Shown here in pieces: positions 7,788 through 16,329 of a DNA stretch of 25,369 nt. The translations under genes and the position numbers were made by a program. Under the pieces are notes generated by a model that saw only the letters and a list, made by a program, of their open reading frames with translations, was not told the DNA's origin and searched no databases. Source of the stretch: Nitrospinota bacterium (GTDB lineage: Bacteria > 2-12-FULL-45-22 > JACOWJ01); assembly GCA_016176845.1 (NCBI GenBank), contig JACOWJ010000020.1:1-25369 (forward strand), in the 5' to 3' direction. The number at the start of each line of letters is the position of its first letter. The first letter of the stretch is position 1.

Positions 7788-8093
7788 TTGGTAAGGATCC
7801 GATTAACGCGGGCCGGCGCCAAAAAGAGGCCCTTCTACCGGGTGATCGTAACGGATTCTCGGAGGCCGCGAGAGGGACAATTCTTAGACATCTTGGGCAT
7901 CTATGACCCAATGCAAGAGCCGGCTCTGGTCAGGATCGATCCGGAAAGGGCGGCCTTGTGGCTAGGCCGAGGGGCGCAGTTATCCGATACGGTCAAGAGC
8001 CTCTTTTCCAAGGTCGGCATCACCCGAACACCTTCCTCTCCCCCCAAGGAGCAGGAGGGGGAGCAACCATTTGGGAGAGAGATTCATCGATAG
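7788..8093 (+). CDS. rpsP: 30S ribosomal protein bS16
   Basis: bS16 is a small-subunit assembly protein. The 101-residue product opens with the family signature (V-R-I-R-L-T-R-A-G-A-K-K-R-P-F-Y-R) and keeps the R-x-F-L-D-x-L-G-x-Y-x-P block near residues 30-43. The start is TTG at 7788, four bases after a near-perfect SD AGGGAGGTGA (7775-7784). No other in-frame start fits the conserved N-terminus. About 20 residues at the C-terminus (proline- and glutamate-rich, from about residue 80) exceed the family core and look like a disordered tail. Adjacent genes are ffh and khpA, as in many bacteria. Confidence 0.96.
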   Translation: MVRIRLTRAGAKKRPFYRVIVTDSRRPREGQFLDILGIYDPMQEPALVRIDPERAALWLGRGAQLSDTVKSLFSKVGITRTPSSPPKEQEGEQPFGREIHR

Positions 8094-8178
8094 AGAAGTG
8101 GCTATTATGAGAGTTCCAGAGGGGCAGGGAGCAGAGCCGTTTCCTGGCGGTCTAAGCCTGTTTCAATAGAGGATAGCC

Positions 8179-8415
8179 ATGACAATGAAAGAGCTGGTTG
8201 TGTATATTGCCAAGGCGCTGGTGGATTTTCCCGATGAGGTCGAGGTGATTGAAGTGGTAGGCGAGAAGACCACGGTTCTCGAGCTGCGGGTAGCTCGTGA
8301 GGATCTGGGCAAGGTCATCGGCAAGCAGGGGAGGACAGCCAGGGCTCTGCGGACGATCCTGAACGCTGCCGCCACCAAGGTGAAAAAGAGGGCTGTGCTG
8401 GAGATCCTGGAATAG
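8179..8415 (+). CDS. khpA: KH-domain RNA-binding protein KhpA (YlqC family)
   Basis: The 78-residue protein is a single KH domain. The GxxG loop is in VIGKQGRTA (about residues 48-56), followed by the helix [14 protein letters not shown]. KhpA proteins bind RNA, often with KhpB/Jag, and are usually encoded between rpsP and rimM, exactly as here. The ATG at 8179 follows GAGGAT. The 85 bases before it contain no further gene that I can support. Confidence 0.93.
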   Translation: MTMKELVVYIAKALVDFPDEVEVIEVVGEKTTVLELRVAREDLGKVIGKQGRTARALRTILNAAATKVKKRAVLEILE

Positions 8416-8492
8416 GGCTCCTGCGTTTGGCGTATAGGACCACCTGGGGAAAAGGCTGCTAAGTCAAGACTTTGGCTGCTTCCGGAAGGTTT

Positions 8493-9014
8493 ATGGAAGA
8501 CCGTGAAGAGCTTATTGCTGTGGGCAAGGTGGTTAAACCCCAAGGGATCAAAGGGGAGGTAAGGGTCCTCCCGCTCCTGGAACAGCTGGAAGAGTATGCC
8601 CGGCTGGATGCGGTTTACATCGCCCACGAGGGGTCGGAAGCGGCCCATTATCGGGTGGAAGCGGTGAGGAGGAAAGGACGCATCCTCGTCTTCCGTTTGA
8701 GCGCCTGTAGCTCGCTGGAGGCCGCCCAGCGATTGGTGGGGGGGACCGTTGCGATCCCTCGCAGCGAGCTGAAGGATTTGCCTCCGGACCATTACTATTC
8801 GTTCGAGATCGAGGGGTTGGAGGTCGTAAGCGAAGAGGGACATTACTTCGGAAAGGTGGTGGAGATCTTTCCGACGGGCAGCAACGACGTCTATGTCGTG
8901 AGGGCGGACACCCGAGAGCTCCTCGTGCCGGCTATCCACCAGGTAATTACCGAGATCGACCTGAAAGAGGGGAGGATCGTCATCCGGCCCATGGAGGGGT
9001 TGTTCGAAGAGTAA
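8493..9014 (+). CDS. rimM: Ribosome maturation factor RimM
   Basis: RimM binds ribosomal protein uS19 and helps 16S rRNA processing and 30S head maturation. It has an N-terminal RimM barrel (V-G-K-V-V-K-P-Q-G-I-K-G-E-V) and a C-terminal PRC-barrel with YYSFEIEGLEV and LLVPAIHQVI. The ATG at 8493 gives 173 residues, the usual size; GGAAGG lies three bases upstream, which is close. An in-frame TTG at 8472 would add seven residues but has a poorly spaced SD. The family signature usually reads HG where this protein has QG (PQGIKGE), a tolerated variant. It lies between khpA and trmD in the standard order. Confidence 0.94.
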   Translation: MEDREELIAVGKVVKPQGIKGEVRVLPLLEQLEEYARLDAVYIAHEGSEAAHYRVEAVRRKGRILVFRLSACSSLEAAQRLVGGTVAIPRSELKDLPPDHYYSFEIEGLEVVSEEGHYFGKVVEIFPTGSNDVYVVRADTRELLVPAIHQVITEIDLKEGRIVIRPMEGLFEE

Positions 9015-9046
9015 GTAACCCAAGTTGTAACCTATTCGGAAATCAT

Positions 9047-9814
9047 ATGGAATTTCATGTAGCGACCCTTTTCCCCGAGATGTTCGATTCACCCCTCAAG
9101 GCCAGCCTCTTAAAGAAGGCCCAAGAGAAAGGCATTCTGCGGATCATCGTCCATAACTTGCGAGATTACGGCCTGGGCCGGCATAAGGTGGCCGATGATT
9201 ACTCCTATGGCGGCGGGGGCGGGATGGTGATGCGAATCGAGCCCATTGCGGAGGCGATCGAGGCCGTCCAGACCCAGGAGGGGAGGGGACGGGTGATCTT
9301 GATGAGCCCGCAAGGGCGGCTATTCCACCAGGATATGGCCAAGGAGCTCGTCCGAGAAGAGCGCTTGATCCTGATTTGTGGCCATTACGAGGGGGTGGAT
9401 GAACGGGTCACCTCCTTTGCGGATGAGGAGATCTCCATCGGAGATTATGTGCTCACAGGCGGGGAGCTGCCGGCATTAGTGGTCATCGATGCGGTCGCCC
9501 GTTTAATCCCGGGGGTCGTTGGATGTAGCGGCTCGGTAGAGGAGGATTCCTTCTATCATCCTTTTCTGGATTATCCTCACTACACGCGACCTTATGAATT
9601 CAGAGGGTTAAAAGTACCCGAAATCTTGCTTTCAGGCAACCACGAGGCCATCCGGCGTTGGCGTCGAAAGGAGGCCTTGAGGAGAACCTACCAGAGACGG
9701 CCGGAGTTGATCCGGGTAAGCGCCCTCTCCCGCGAAGACCGGGCCCTGTTGGACGAGGGCATAGGAGGGGTTAGGGATATGGGATTAAATGGTTTGGGAA
9801 TCGAGGCTGGGTGA
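9047..9814 (+). CDS. trmD: tRNA (guanine-37-N1)-methyltransferase TrmD
   Basis: TrmD methylates G37 next to the anticodon, preventing +1 frameshifts, using SAM bound in a trefoil-knot (SPOUT) fold. The 255-residue protein has all hallmarks: SPQGRLF at 87-93, GHYEGVDERV at 112-121, GDYVLTGGE at 132-140 and the EEDSF loop at 163-167 containing the expected catalytic aspartate. The ATG at 9047 has only a weak upstream purine stretch (CGGAAATC). rimM ends 32 bases before it. The last 12 codons or so overlap one arm of an inverted repeat whose other arm lies near the rplS SD. Confidence 0.97.
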   Translation: MEFHVATLFPEMFDSPLKASLLKKAQEKGILRIIVHNLRDYGLGRHKVADDYSYGGGGGMVMRIEPIAEAIEAVQTQEGRGRVILMSPQGRLFHQDMAKELVREERLILICGHYEGVDERVTSFADEEISIGDYVLTGGELPALVVIDAVARLIPGVVGCSGSVEEDSFYHPFLDYPHYTRPYEFRGLKVPEILLSGNHEAIRRWRRKEALRRTYQRRPELIRVSALSREDRALLDEGIGGVRDMGLNGLGIEAG

Positions 9815-9848
9815 AGGGTAGGAGGGTTCTACTAACCCCTAACCCCTC
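9765..9848. repeat. 12-bp inverted repeat across the trmD end and rplS leader
   Basis: GAGGGGTTAGGG (9765-9776, inside trmD) is perfectly complementary to CCCTAACCCCTC (9837-9848). The second arm lies just before the rplS SD (GAAGGAG). The 60-base loop makes it a long-range pairing at best. The right side also looks like short direct repeats of CTAACCCCTAACCCC. Confidence 0.6.
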
Positions 9849-9868
9849 TAGAGAAGGAGACCCAAAGG

Positions 9869-10237
9869 ATGAGGGTTCTGGATCTCATCGAAAAGGAACA
9901 GATGAGGCAGGATATCCCCCCCTTTAAGGCCGGCGACACCGTGAAGGTATATGCCCGGATCAGAGAGGGGGACAAGGAAAGGGTACAGGTCTTCGAGGGC
10001 GCCGTGATCGCCAGGAAGAACGGGGGTCCTTATGAAACCTTTACCGTACGTAAGATCTCTTATGGGGTGGGGGTGGAGCGCATCTTTCCCCTTCATTCTC
10101 CCAAAATTGACAAGATCGAGGTGATACGGATCGGACAGGTTCGGCGGGCCAAACTTTACTACCTTCGGGGCAAGAAGGGAAAGGCGGCCAGGATCAAAGA
10201 GGTCCGAAGAGAGGCTCAGACTACAAAAAGGCCATGA
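9869..10237 (+). CDS. rplS: 50S ribosomal protein bL19
   Basis: bL19 sits at the 30S-50S interface. The 122-residue product matches the family along its length: F-K-A-G-D-T-V-K-V near residue 20, then [13 protein letters not shown], the [17 protein letters not shown] block and the [21 protein letters not shown]-terminal signature. The ATG at 9869 follows GAAGGAG. The stop overlaps the start of the next gene by four bases (ATGA), which implies translational coupling. Confidence 0.97.
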   Translation: MRVLDLIEKEQMRQDIPPFKAGDTVKVYARIREGDKERVQVFEGAVIARKNGGPYETFTVRKISYGVGVERIFPLHSPKIDKIEVIRIGQVRRAKLYYLRGKKGKAARIKEVRREAQTTKRP

Positions 10238-10734
10238 GATCGCGTTTCGACCTTAAAAAGGCCCTCCGCTACATCCTGAATCTGGAAGATACTCCTCATC
10301 AGATCGCTCTGGGATTCGCCCTGGGCGTCTTCATTGCTTTCTCTCCTCTGATGGGTCTTCATACGGTCAGTGCCCTGGCCCTGGCGGCGATGCTGAGAAC
10401 GAGCAGCCTGGCCATCCTGACGGGGACTTTGGTGAATAACCCATGGACCATAGCCTTCGTATACGGCGGCAGCCTTTACGTAGGCCGGTGGGTCCTTCGG
10501 GATGGGGGACCGATCCTGTCCCTCCCTCATGGGGGGGATCTCCTCATACAAGGGGTATGGGAAGCAGCCAAAGGCAATCTCCTTCCCTTCCTGGTGGGAA
10601 CGTCGCTGTTGGGCGCGATCATGGCCCTCTTATCCTATCTCATCTTGTACCCGTTAGCCCGATGCTATGCCATCAAGAGATATCCAGGTGGAGCTTTGGC
10701 CCCCATCGATCAAGATCATCTTGGATCTGTGTGA
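10234..10734 (+). CDS. DUF2062 family membrane protein
   Basis: The 166-residue protein resembles DUF2062 proteins. It has a short basic N-terminus, then [18 protein letters not shown] and M-G-L-H-T, then a second membrane segment with [17 protein letters not shown], and a final long hydrophobic helix (about 120-145). About three to four membrane segments are predicted. The molecular function of the family is not established. It overlaps rplS by ATGA, so it is translated from the same mRNA and takes a slot where other genomes often have rnhB (from memory). A small GCCGC/GCGGC hairpin (10735-10749) starts right at its stop codon but lacks a T-run. Confidence 0.85.
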   Translation: MRSRFDLKKALRYILNLEDTPHQIALGFALGVFIAFSPLMGLHTVSALALAAMLRTSSLAILTGTLVNNPWTIAFVYGGSLYVGRWVLRDGGPILSLPHGGDLLIQGVWEAAKGNLLPFLVGTSLLGAIMALLSYLILYPLARCYAIKRYPGGALAPIDQDHLGSV

Positions 10735-10919
10735 GCCGCAAATCGCGGCCCCTATGGCGGGTTGCGAGGGAACTGCTGAGTTTTCAAGACTCGCGATTCG
10801 CAAGGCACAATCCCTGGGGATCCGGTAGCTTGGATGAAGAGTAAACCCCCTTTGGACAGCGATCCTTTACAATCCGTTGGTCCTCCCTTTGGATTGGAAT
10901 GGCAAGGGGGGTTCTTTCA

Positions 10920-12197
10920 ATGATGATCGAGTTGCCACTGATACTGGGGTTGCTGCTGCTGTCGGCCTTCTTTTCCGGCTCGGAGGCTGCCCTTTTCTCC
11001 TTGGGCCATTGGCGGCTCAAACAGTTGGAAGAGAAGGAGCATCCGAGGGTCAAGACGATCATCTCTCTTTTATCGCAGCCCAGGCGCCTCATCCTTTCCC
11101 TTCTCATCGGCAACGAGCTGGTCAATGTGGCGGCCTCGGCCTTGGTGGCCTCCATCTTTATCGAATATCTCGGATATTCCTCGAGATGGCTGGCCATTGC
11201 GATCATGACCCCCCTGCTGTTGATCTTCGGCGAGATCACCCCCAAAGTGATCGCCGTGAAAGACCCCGTGAAATTCTCCGGCTGGGTAGCGTCCCCCCTA
11301 CATCTTTTCGTAAGCGTCGTCACTCCCTTGCGGATCATCTTTAAGTGGATCGCTGAGGGAATCATCTTCTTACTGCGCGGCCAGGCTCCCGCCCAAAGTA
11401 ACATCATCCGGCAGGACGAGTTTCGCACACTGGTGGAGGTCGGAGAAAAGGAAGGGGTCCTGGAGGCCTCCGAGCGAGAGCTGATCCAGAATGTCTTCGA
11501 ATTTGGGGATACCCCCGTCTCGGAGGTCATGACCCCTCGAACCGATATCTTCTGTCTTTCCTCCGACCTGACGTTGGAGGAGGTCCTGGAGGAGATCCGG
11601 CGCACCCCTTATTCGCGCATCCCCGTCTACCAGGAAACCAACAAGGACAACATCATCGGGATCCTTTATGCCAAGGAGCTGTTGATCCCGGAGAAGGTCA
11701 GGGACCGATGGGAAGACAAAGCGAGCCTGCGGAGCTTCCTCCGCCCTCCCTACTTCATCCCCTGGAGCAAAAAGGCCCTGGACCTGTTCAAAGACTTCCA
11801 GAAGCGAAAGACCCATCTGGCGATCGTGGTGGACGAGTATGGGGGTATCGCCGGGTTGGTGACCATGGAGGACCTGATGGGGCTGCTGTTTGGCGAGATG
11901 GAGGACGAGTACGACATCCCCGAGCATCTCTTTCAGGAGTTGGGAGAGGATACTTATCTGGTATCGGCCCGCTTATCCATCGAGGAGTTTAGCAAACGGG
12001 TGGGGGTAGAGCTCCCCCAGGAAGAAGACCTGGAGACCGTGGGCGGCCTGGTCTTCAGCCTGTTTGGCCGTCTCCCTCAGGCCGGAGAATCGGTCTCCCG
12101 GGACAATTTCACCTTCGTCGTCGAGGAGATCGAAGGGACTCGCATCCAAAAGATCCGGGTTACCCAGACAGGGACCACTGGGCGGGAGGGCAGTTGA
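10920..12197 (+). CDS. CNNM/CBS/CorC-type membrane protein (first of two)
   Basis: This is a transmembrane protein of the CNNM (DUF21)-CBS-CorC family, linked in characterised members to magnesium or other divalent cation transport and efflux. With the ATG at 10920, chosen for AAGGGGGG about nine bases upstream, it has 425 residues. The CNNM domain (about 1-180) has FFSGSEAALFSL and the conserved GEITPK. A tandem CBS pair (about 195-315) follows, with EVMTPRTDIF and AIVVDEYGGIAGLVTMEDL, then a CorC/HlyC C-terminal domain (about 330-415). An ATG at 10899 would add seven residues but lacks an SD. The second copy starts about 40 bases downstream. Substrate cannot be read from sequence, and older 'hemolysin' names are not supported. 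Confidence 0.9.
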   Translation: MMIELPLILGLLLLSAFFSGSEAALFSLGHWRLKQLEEKEHPRVKTIISLLSQPRRLILSLLIGNELVNVAASALVASIFIEYLGYSSRWLAIAIMTPLLLIFGEITPKVIAVKDPVKFSGWVASPLHLFVSVVTPLRIIFKWIAEGIIFLLRGQAPAQSNIIRQDEFRTLVEVGEKEGVLEASERELIQNVFEFGDTPVSEVMTPRTDIFCLSSDLTLEEVLEEIRRTPYSRIPVYQETNKDNIIGILYAKELLIPEKVRDRWEDKASLRSFLRPPYFIPWSKKALDLFKDFQKRKTHLAIVVDEYGGIAGLVTMEDLMGLLFGEMEDEYDIPEHLFQELGEDTYLVSARLSIEEFSKRVGVELPQEEDLETVGGLVFSLFGRLPQAGESVSRDNFTFVVEEIEGTRIQKIRVTQTGTTGREGS

Positions 12198-12236
12198 CAG
12201 CCTGGCCGATCCCTGATCCCCGATCCCTATAAAGGG

Positions 12237-13550
12237 GTGAATGAGGTTTTGGACCTTACGACCTCTCTGATCATCATCGCTATCGGCTTCCTGGTAGAGG
12301 CATGGTTCTCGGGCTCCGAGATCGCCCTGGTGGCCGCCGATCGGATCAAGTTGCGTCACCAGGCCGACTCCGGCTCCCGAGCCGCCCAGATGATCCTGCA
12401 GTTTCTCGATCGGCCGGACTGGCTGCTGGCCACGGTGATCTTCTGCCATAACCTGGCCTTCGTGACGAACGTGACCCTCGCCACGGCCCTGCTGATCTAT
12501 TTCTATGGGGAAGACACCGGGGAGCTGCTCGCCATGGCCCTGGTCTCTCCAGCGCTGCTCGTTCTGGCGGAGATGGTCCCCAAGAGCATCTTCCAGGAGA
12601 AGGCCGACCGGATCGCCCCGGTCGCCATCTACGTGGTCCTGGTGGCCTCCCGGCTGTTCTACCCCGTGATCTTCGTCCTGGCTCGACTCGTCTCCCTCTT
12701 CCAGCGTGTCCTGGGCACCGCGGAGGAGAAGCGCGTTCCTTTTGTCACCAAAGAGGAGCTGGACCTCATCATACAGATGACCGACAGGGAAAGCGAGGTG
12801 GAGCCTGAGGAAAAACAGATGATCCACCGCATCTTCTCCTTTGCCGATACCGCCGTCAAGGAGGCAATGGTCCCCCTGGTGGAGGTGGTCGCGGCCGAGG
12901 AGACGGACACGGTGGAGGAGGTGATCCGGAAGATGCTGGAAAGGGGCTTCTCCACCATCTCCATCTACCATGAAGAGATCCACAACATCGTGGGGATCGT
13001 CAGCACCTTCGACCTGCTCTACGTGAAGGACCGGCAGCAGCCCGTCTCGGCCTTCATGCGCCCGGCACACTACGTGCCGGAGCAGATGCGGGTCGATCAC
13101 CTCCTCAAGGAGATGCAACAGAAGCGGATCCACATGGCAGTCGTGGTGGACGAGTACGGGGGCAGCGTGGGCATCGTCACCGTCGAAGACTTGCTGGAGG
13201 AGGTTGTGGGGGAGATCGAGGACGAATACGACCCGAGCCGGGAGCTTTACGAACAGCTGCCCGACGGGGGCTACCTGATCGATGCGCGGATGGAGGTCGA
13301 CGCGATCAACGAGCAGTTGGGGCTGGAGATCCCCGAGGGCGACTACGAGACGCTGGGCGGCTTCGTCATCCATTACCTGCAACGGATCCCCGAGGAGGGT
13401 AAGACCTTCCAATACGACGACCTGGTTTTCACCATCGCCTCGGCCACCAACAAGCGGGTGGAGGAGGTAAAGATCAGCAAGATCGAGGAGCCCGAGGGCT
13501 CCGAGCCGCTCGACGGATCGGATCAGACTACCAGCATGGCATCCCCATAG
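12237..13550 (+). CDS. CNNM/CBS/CorC-type membrane protein (second of two)
   Basis: A paralogue of the preceding gene with the same architecture. The CNNM domain (about 1-185) has [16 protein letters not shown] and [18 protein letters not shown] pair follows (about 200-320) with [10 protein letters not shown] and [22 protein letters not shown], then a CorC domain (about 335-420). It has 437 residues from the GTG at 12237. The purine stretch AAAGG directly abuts that GTG, so the in-frame TTG at 12249, with AAGGGGTGA eight bases upstream, is an equally good start. It is likely co-transcribed with its neighbour. Its last 28 bases overlap the 3' end of queA on the other strand. Confidence 0.9.
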   Translation: MNEVLDLTTSLIIIAIGFLVEAWFSGSEIALVAADRIKLRHQADSGSRAAQMILQFLDRPDWLLATVIFCHNLAFVTNVTLATALLIYFYGEDTGELLAMALVSPALLVLAEMVPKSIFQEKADRIAPVAIYVVLVASRLFYPVIFVLARLVSLFQRVLGTAEEKRVPFVTKEELDLIIQMTDRESEVEPEEKQMIHRIFSFADTAVKEAMVPLVEVVAAEETDTVEEVIRKMLERGFSTISIYHEEIHNIVGIVSTFDLLYVKDRQQPVSAFMRPAHYVPEQMRVDHLLKEMQQKRIHMAVVVDEYGGSVGIVTVEDLLEEVVGEIEDEYDPSRELYEQLPDGGYLIDARMEVDAINEQLGLEIPEGDYETLGGFVIHYLQRIPEEGKTFQYDDLVFTIASATNKRVEEVKISKIEEPEGSEPLDGSDQTTSMASP

Positions 13551-14596
13551 CTGTAAAACCGGTACCTCTGGCGGATGGCCTCCTCGTAAGCCCGAAGGAC
13601 AAGATCCCGGCCGGTAAAGGCATAGACCAGGGCCAGGAGGGTAGAGCGCGGCAGGTGGAAGTTAGTCAACAGGCCATCGATCACCTGGAAGCGATAGCCG
13701 GGAAGGATGAAGAGGTCGGTCCAGCCGCTGAGGGGACCGATCTCACTCCCCGCGCCGTCGCGCGCTACGCCCGAAAACCCTCCCTGGCCGGCGGCACTCT
13801 CCAGGGCCCGGGTCGCCGTGGTGCCTACCGCGATCACCCGTCGCCCTTCCCTTTTCGCCCGGGCCACCCCTTCCCTCACCGGGGCCTCCAGGCGATAATA
13901 CTCCGCCTCCAGCCGGTGATCCTCCACCCGGGGAGCACACAGGGGCAGAAAGGTGCCGGACCCCACGTGAAGCGTAAGGAAGTGGACCTCTGCCCCTTTT
14001 TGCCGGGCCTGATCGAGCAGCTGTGGGGTGAAATGCAGTCCGGCGGTGGGGGCGGCCACGGCCCCCACGTTTCGGGCATAGACCGTCTGATACCGCTCGG
14101 CATCCGCTGCTCCGGGCCCGAGCTCCCTTTTGATGTACGGGGGAAGGGGGACCTGGCCGTAGAGGGCCAGTTTCTCCTCCACCGCTCCCCCCGTAACGGA
14201 AAAGGCCACCTGCCTCCGCCCGCGCTCTCCCCCGCCGATCACCCGGCCCACCAGGTCCCCCTGGCCGAAGGCGATCTCGACCCCTACCGGGACCCGCTTC
14301 CCCGGCCGGACGAGGACCTCCCAGCAGCCATCGGAACCCTCCTTGAGCAGCAGCAGCTCCACCCGGGCCAACCCGGGGATCTTCCGCCCTACGAGCCGGG
14401 CGGGAAAAACCCGGGTGTCGTTCAGGACCAACAGGTCTCCCTCCCGCAGGTATCCGGGCAACCGGTGAAAGCGCTCATGCTCCATGGAGCCATCCCGGCG
14501 GTTTAGGACAATCAGGCGAGAGTCCTCCCGATGGGGTGCGGGAACCTGGGCGATTAATTCTGTAGGGAAGGGGTAATCCAGCTCTTCGATATCCAT
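13523..14596 (-). CDS. queA: tRNA preQ1(34) S-adenosylmethionine ribosyltransferase-isomerase QueA
   Basis: QueA transfers and isomerises the ribosyl group of SAM onto preQ1-tRNA, giving epoxyqueuosine at the wobble position. The 357-residue product from the ATG at 14596 matches the E. coli length (356). Conserved blocks include VLNDTRVFPARL near residue 60, APTAGLHFT, LHVGSGTF, AVGTTATRALE and the C-terminal VIDGLLTNFHLPRSTLL. An in-frame TTG at 14620 would add eight residues, but GGAAAGAG just before the ATG at 14596 favours the shorter form. The gene is divergent from purE and convergent with the second CNNM gene, overlapping its end by 28 bases. No tgt lies next to it here. Confidence 0.96.
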   Translation of the reverse strand: MDIEELDYPFPTELIAQVPAPHREDSRLIVLNRRDGSMEHERFHRLPGYLREGDLLVLNDTRVFPARLVGRKIPGLARVELLLLKEGSDGCWEVLVRPGKRVPVGVEIAFGQGDLVGRVIGGGERGRRQVAFSVTGGAVEEKLALYGQVPLPPYIKRELGPGAADAERYQTVYARNVGAVAAPTAGLHFTPQLLDQARQKGAEVHFLTLHVGSGTFLPLCAPRVEDHRLEAEYYRLEAPVREGVARAKREGRRVIAVGTTATRALESAAGQGGFSGVARDGAGSEIGPLSGWTDLFILPGYRFQVIDGLLTNFHLPRSTLLALVYAFTGRDLVLRAYEEAIRQRYRFYSYGDAMLVV

Positions 14597-14632
14597 GATC
14601 TCTTTCCAGTAGCGTGTCAATCCGCCATTTCC

Positions 14633-14707
14633 CTTGGGACACCCAAGCGCATGAAAAGGGCCTGTGAGGCTCCCTCTCCCTTCGGGGGAGAGGGTTGGGG
14701 TGAGGGG
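14633..14707. repeat. Interspersed repeat type II between queA and purE
   Basis: This copy shares, at nearly the same length, the order found at 20698-20764: CACCCAAGC-N-CATGAAAA, then a hairpin CCCTCTCCC (14672-14680) with GGGAGAGGG (14686-14694), then TTGGGGTGAGGGG. The left flank forms an additional CTTGGG-ACA-CCCAAG hairpin (14633-14647). Both copies sit 50 to 20 bases upstream of a good promoter. The CCCTCTCCC...TTGGGGTGAGGGG form is a palindromic repeat I know from many unrelated genomes. Confidence 0.8.
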
Positions 14708-14757
14708 TTATTTAGAGGAGTTGAGGCCTGACGGGCAGGGCAAACCTTCCGAATTCC

Positions 14758-14786
14758 TTGACGGTACCCCCAAGGCAGGATATAAT
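14758..14786 (+). promoter_or_regulatory. Sigma-70 promoter for purE
   Basis: TTGACG (14758-14763), a 17-base spacer and a perfect TATAAT (14781-14786). It predicts a transcript start near 14793 and a leader of about 57 bases before the purE TTG start. This is the best-formed promoter in the window. It excludes longer purE start choices, which would lie upstream of the transcript. Confidence 0.85.
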
Positions 14787-14849
14787 TCAGCTGCGCCGGG
14801 TGGCGATCGATTGAGGAGTTGTTTTCGGATCTCGGAGGAGGACGAAGCC

Positions 14850-15371
14850 TTGGAATGCGAATCACCCATCGTGGGCGTGATCATGGGGAGCCCTTCCGAT
14901 TTGCCCGTGATGGAAGAGGCCACTGTCATGCTAGACTCCCTGGAGATTCCTTACGAGAACTTCTTGACCTCCGCCCATCGCTCTCCCCGGCGGACCTTCG
15001 AGTATGCCCGCACGGCTCGCCAAAGGGGGCTTCAGGTCCTGATCGTGGGGGCTGGCGGAGCCGCGCATCTGGCGGGTGTCATCGCGGCCGAGACGACCCT
15101 CCCCGTAATCGGCGTACCCATCGATTCCTCCCCCCTGAAGGGATGGGATGCCCTGCTCTCCATGGTGCAGATGCCGGGAGGGGTCCCGGTAGCCACCATG
15201 GCGGTGGGCAAGACGGGGGCCAAGAACGCCGCCATCTTTGCCGCCCAAATCCTGTCCCTCTCCTGCGAGGAAAAGGCCCGAAAGCTCTCCTCCTTCAAAG
15301 AGGGGCTGGCCCGCCAGGTGGAGGAACAGGGGGGAGAGATCGAGAAAAGGCCCCCCCGGCGCAACGCGTAG
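14850..15371 (+). CDS. purE: N5-carboxyaminoimidazole ribonucleotide mutase PurE
   Basis: PurE rearranges N5-CAIR to CAIR in de novo purine synthesis. The start is set to the TTG at 14850. GGAGGAGG (14834-14841) lies eight bases upstream, the promoter starts transcription near 14793, and the product then has 173 residues, typical of class I PurE. Motifs counted from there: GSPSD at 13-17, SAHRSP at 41-46 (H43 catalytic) and GAGGAAHL at 67-74, with the MPGGVPVATMAVG loop near 108-120. An open frame extends upstream to 14664, but it translates the repeat and the promoter and is not coding. No purK is adjacent. The following gene begins 39 bases later. Confidence 0.96.
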   Translation: MECESPIVGVIMGSPSDLPVMEEATVMLDSLEIPYENFLTSAHRSPRRTFEYARTARQRGLQVLIVGAGGAAHLAGVIAAETTLPVIGVPIDSSPLKGWDALLSMVQMPGGVPVATMAVGKTGAKNAAIFAAQILSLSCEEKARKLSSFKEGLARQVEEQGGEIEKRPPRRNA

Positions 15372-15410
15372 GAGCGACAGCGAGAGGTCAAAAACGAAGG
15401 CGCTATCCTC

Positions 15411-16055
15411 ATGACCCCGATCATCCCCATCGACCCGCATCGGCCCGATCCCGATCGCGTGCGAGAGGCCGCGGCAGCCATCCGGGCCGGAAAGCTGGTG
15501 GTTTTGCCCACGGATACCCTGTATGGCCTGGGGGCCAATGCCCTGGACGAGAAGGCGGTCGAGAAGGTTTATCAGGTCAAGCGAAGGCGGTTATCGAAGC
15601 CGCTGTTGATCTTCATCGGGGAAGAGGAAGAGCTGCATGAGCTCATCGAGGCCTTGCCCCCTCTGGCCGAGAGGCTCATGCGGGCCTTCTGGCCTGGCCC
15701 GCTCACCCTGGTCTTTCCTGCCTCTTCCCGCTTGCCCCGGGTCCTATTGGGGGACACCTCGGACATCGCCATCCGTCTGCCCGCCCTGCCCCTGATCCGG
15801 TCGCTGGTCCGAGAGGCGGGGGTCCCCATTACTGGTACCAGCGCCAATCTGTCCGATCGCCCCACCCCGCCCACGGCCCAGGGGGTCCTGCAGGAGCTGG
15901 GGGAGGGGGTCGATCTCCTGCTGGATGGGGGACCCTGTACGAGCCAGATGGGCTCCACCCTGATTGACCTCACGCAAACGCCTCCTCAATTGCTGCGGGA
16001 GGGGGAGATCCCGCGAGCGGCCATCGAAGAGCTGATCGGGCCTTTAAAGGGGTGA
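15411..16055 (+). CDS. L-threonylcarbamoyladenylate synthase (TsaC/YrdC/Sua5 family)
   Basis: This enzyme makes threonylcarbamoyl-AMP from threonine, bicarbonate and ATP, the first step of the t6A37 tRNA modification. The 214-residue protein is a single YrdC domain without the extra Sua5 C-terminal domain, so it is TsaC-like in size. The KxR...SxN signature is present: K57-R58-R59 followed by S144-A145-N146. PTDTLYGLG at 33-41 and WPGPLTLVF near 94-102 are also conserved. The ATG at 15411 fits the family N-terminus. It follows purE and precedes the hicB-like gene by seven bases, so an AT-rich insertion sits immediately behind it. Confidence 0.93.
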   Translation: MTPIIPIDPHRPDPDRVREAAAAIRAGKLVVLPTDTLYGLGANALDEKAVEKVYQVKRRRLSKPLLIFIGEEEELHELIEALPPLAERLMRAFWPGPLTLVFPASSRLPRVLLGDTSDIAIRLPALPLIRSLVREAGVPITGTSANLSDRPTPPTAQGVLQELGEGVDLLLDGGPCTSQMGSTLIDLTQTPPQLLREGEIPRAAIEELIGPLKG

Positions 16056-16062
16056 AAAATTT

Positions 16063-16329
16063 ATGGATTTTTATACGGTCGTGTTCAGAAAAAGCGATCA
16101 TCATTGGGTGGCTTTGTGTTTGGAAAACGGGTTAGTAGGGCAAGCAGGCACAAAAGAGATAGCATTCGAAAAATTGAAAGAAGCTATTGTTTCTTTTGAG
16201 GAAGTTAGAAAAGAAGAAGAAAATATTCATTGCGCACCTATATCTATAAAGGAGCTCCATGAATTTCTTACCATAGAGAGGACAGACCCTATTTCAGAAT
16301 CGTTTGAGCTCAGGGCTCTCTATGCCTAA
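16063..16329 (+). CDS. hicB: HicB-like antitoxin
   Basis: The 88-residue product looks like a HicB antitoxin. It has an N-terminal partial RNase H-like fold (YTVVFRKSDHHWVALCLENG, then GQAGTKEIAFEKLKEAI) and a short C-terminal tail. I see no clear ribbon-helix-helix or HTH DNA-binding motif. It overlaps the hicA-like gene by eight bases, so the pair is translationally coupled. The order is antitoxin before toxin, opposite to the classic hicA-hicB order but known in part of the family. The ATG at 16063 follows AAGGGGTGA at the end of tsaC. Base composition is clearly AT-richer than both flanks, which suggests acquisition by transfer. Assignment rests on the fold pattern and the partner gene. 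Confidence 0.75.
   Translation: MDFYTVVFRKSDHHWVALCLENGLVGQAGTKEIAFEKLKEAIVSFEEVRKEEENIHCAPISIKELHEFLTIERTDPISESFELRALYA

Noticed and set aside
10852-10873. Promoter with TACAAT -10 upstream of the first CNNM gene
   Set aside because: The -10 is good, but TTGGAC lies only 10 bases upstream and no other -35 box is correctly spaced.
14664-14849. N-terminal extension of the purE frame
   Set aside because: It translates the type II repeat and the purE promoter and lies largely upstream of the predicted transcript start; the TTG at 14850 with SD gives the normal PurE size.
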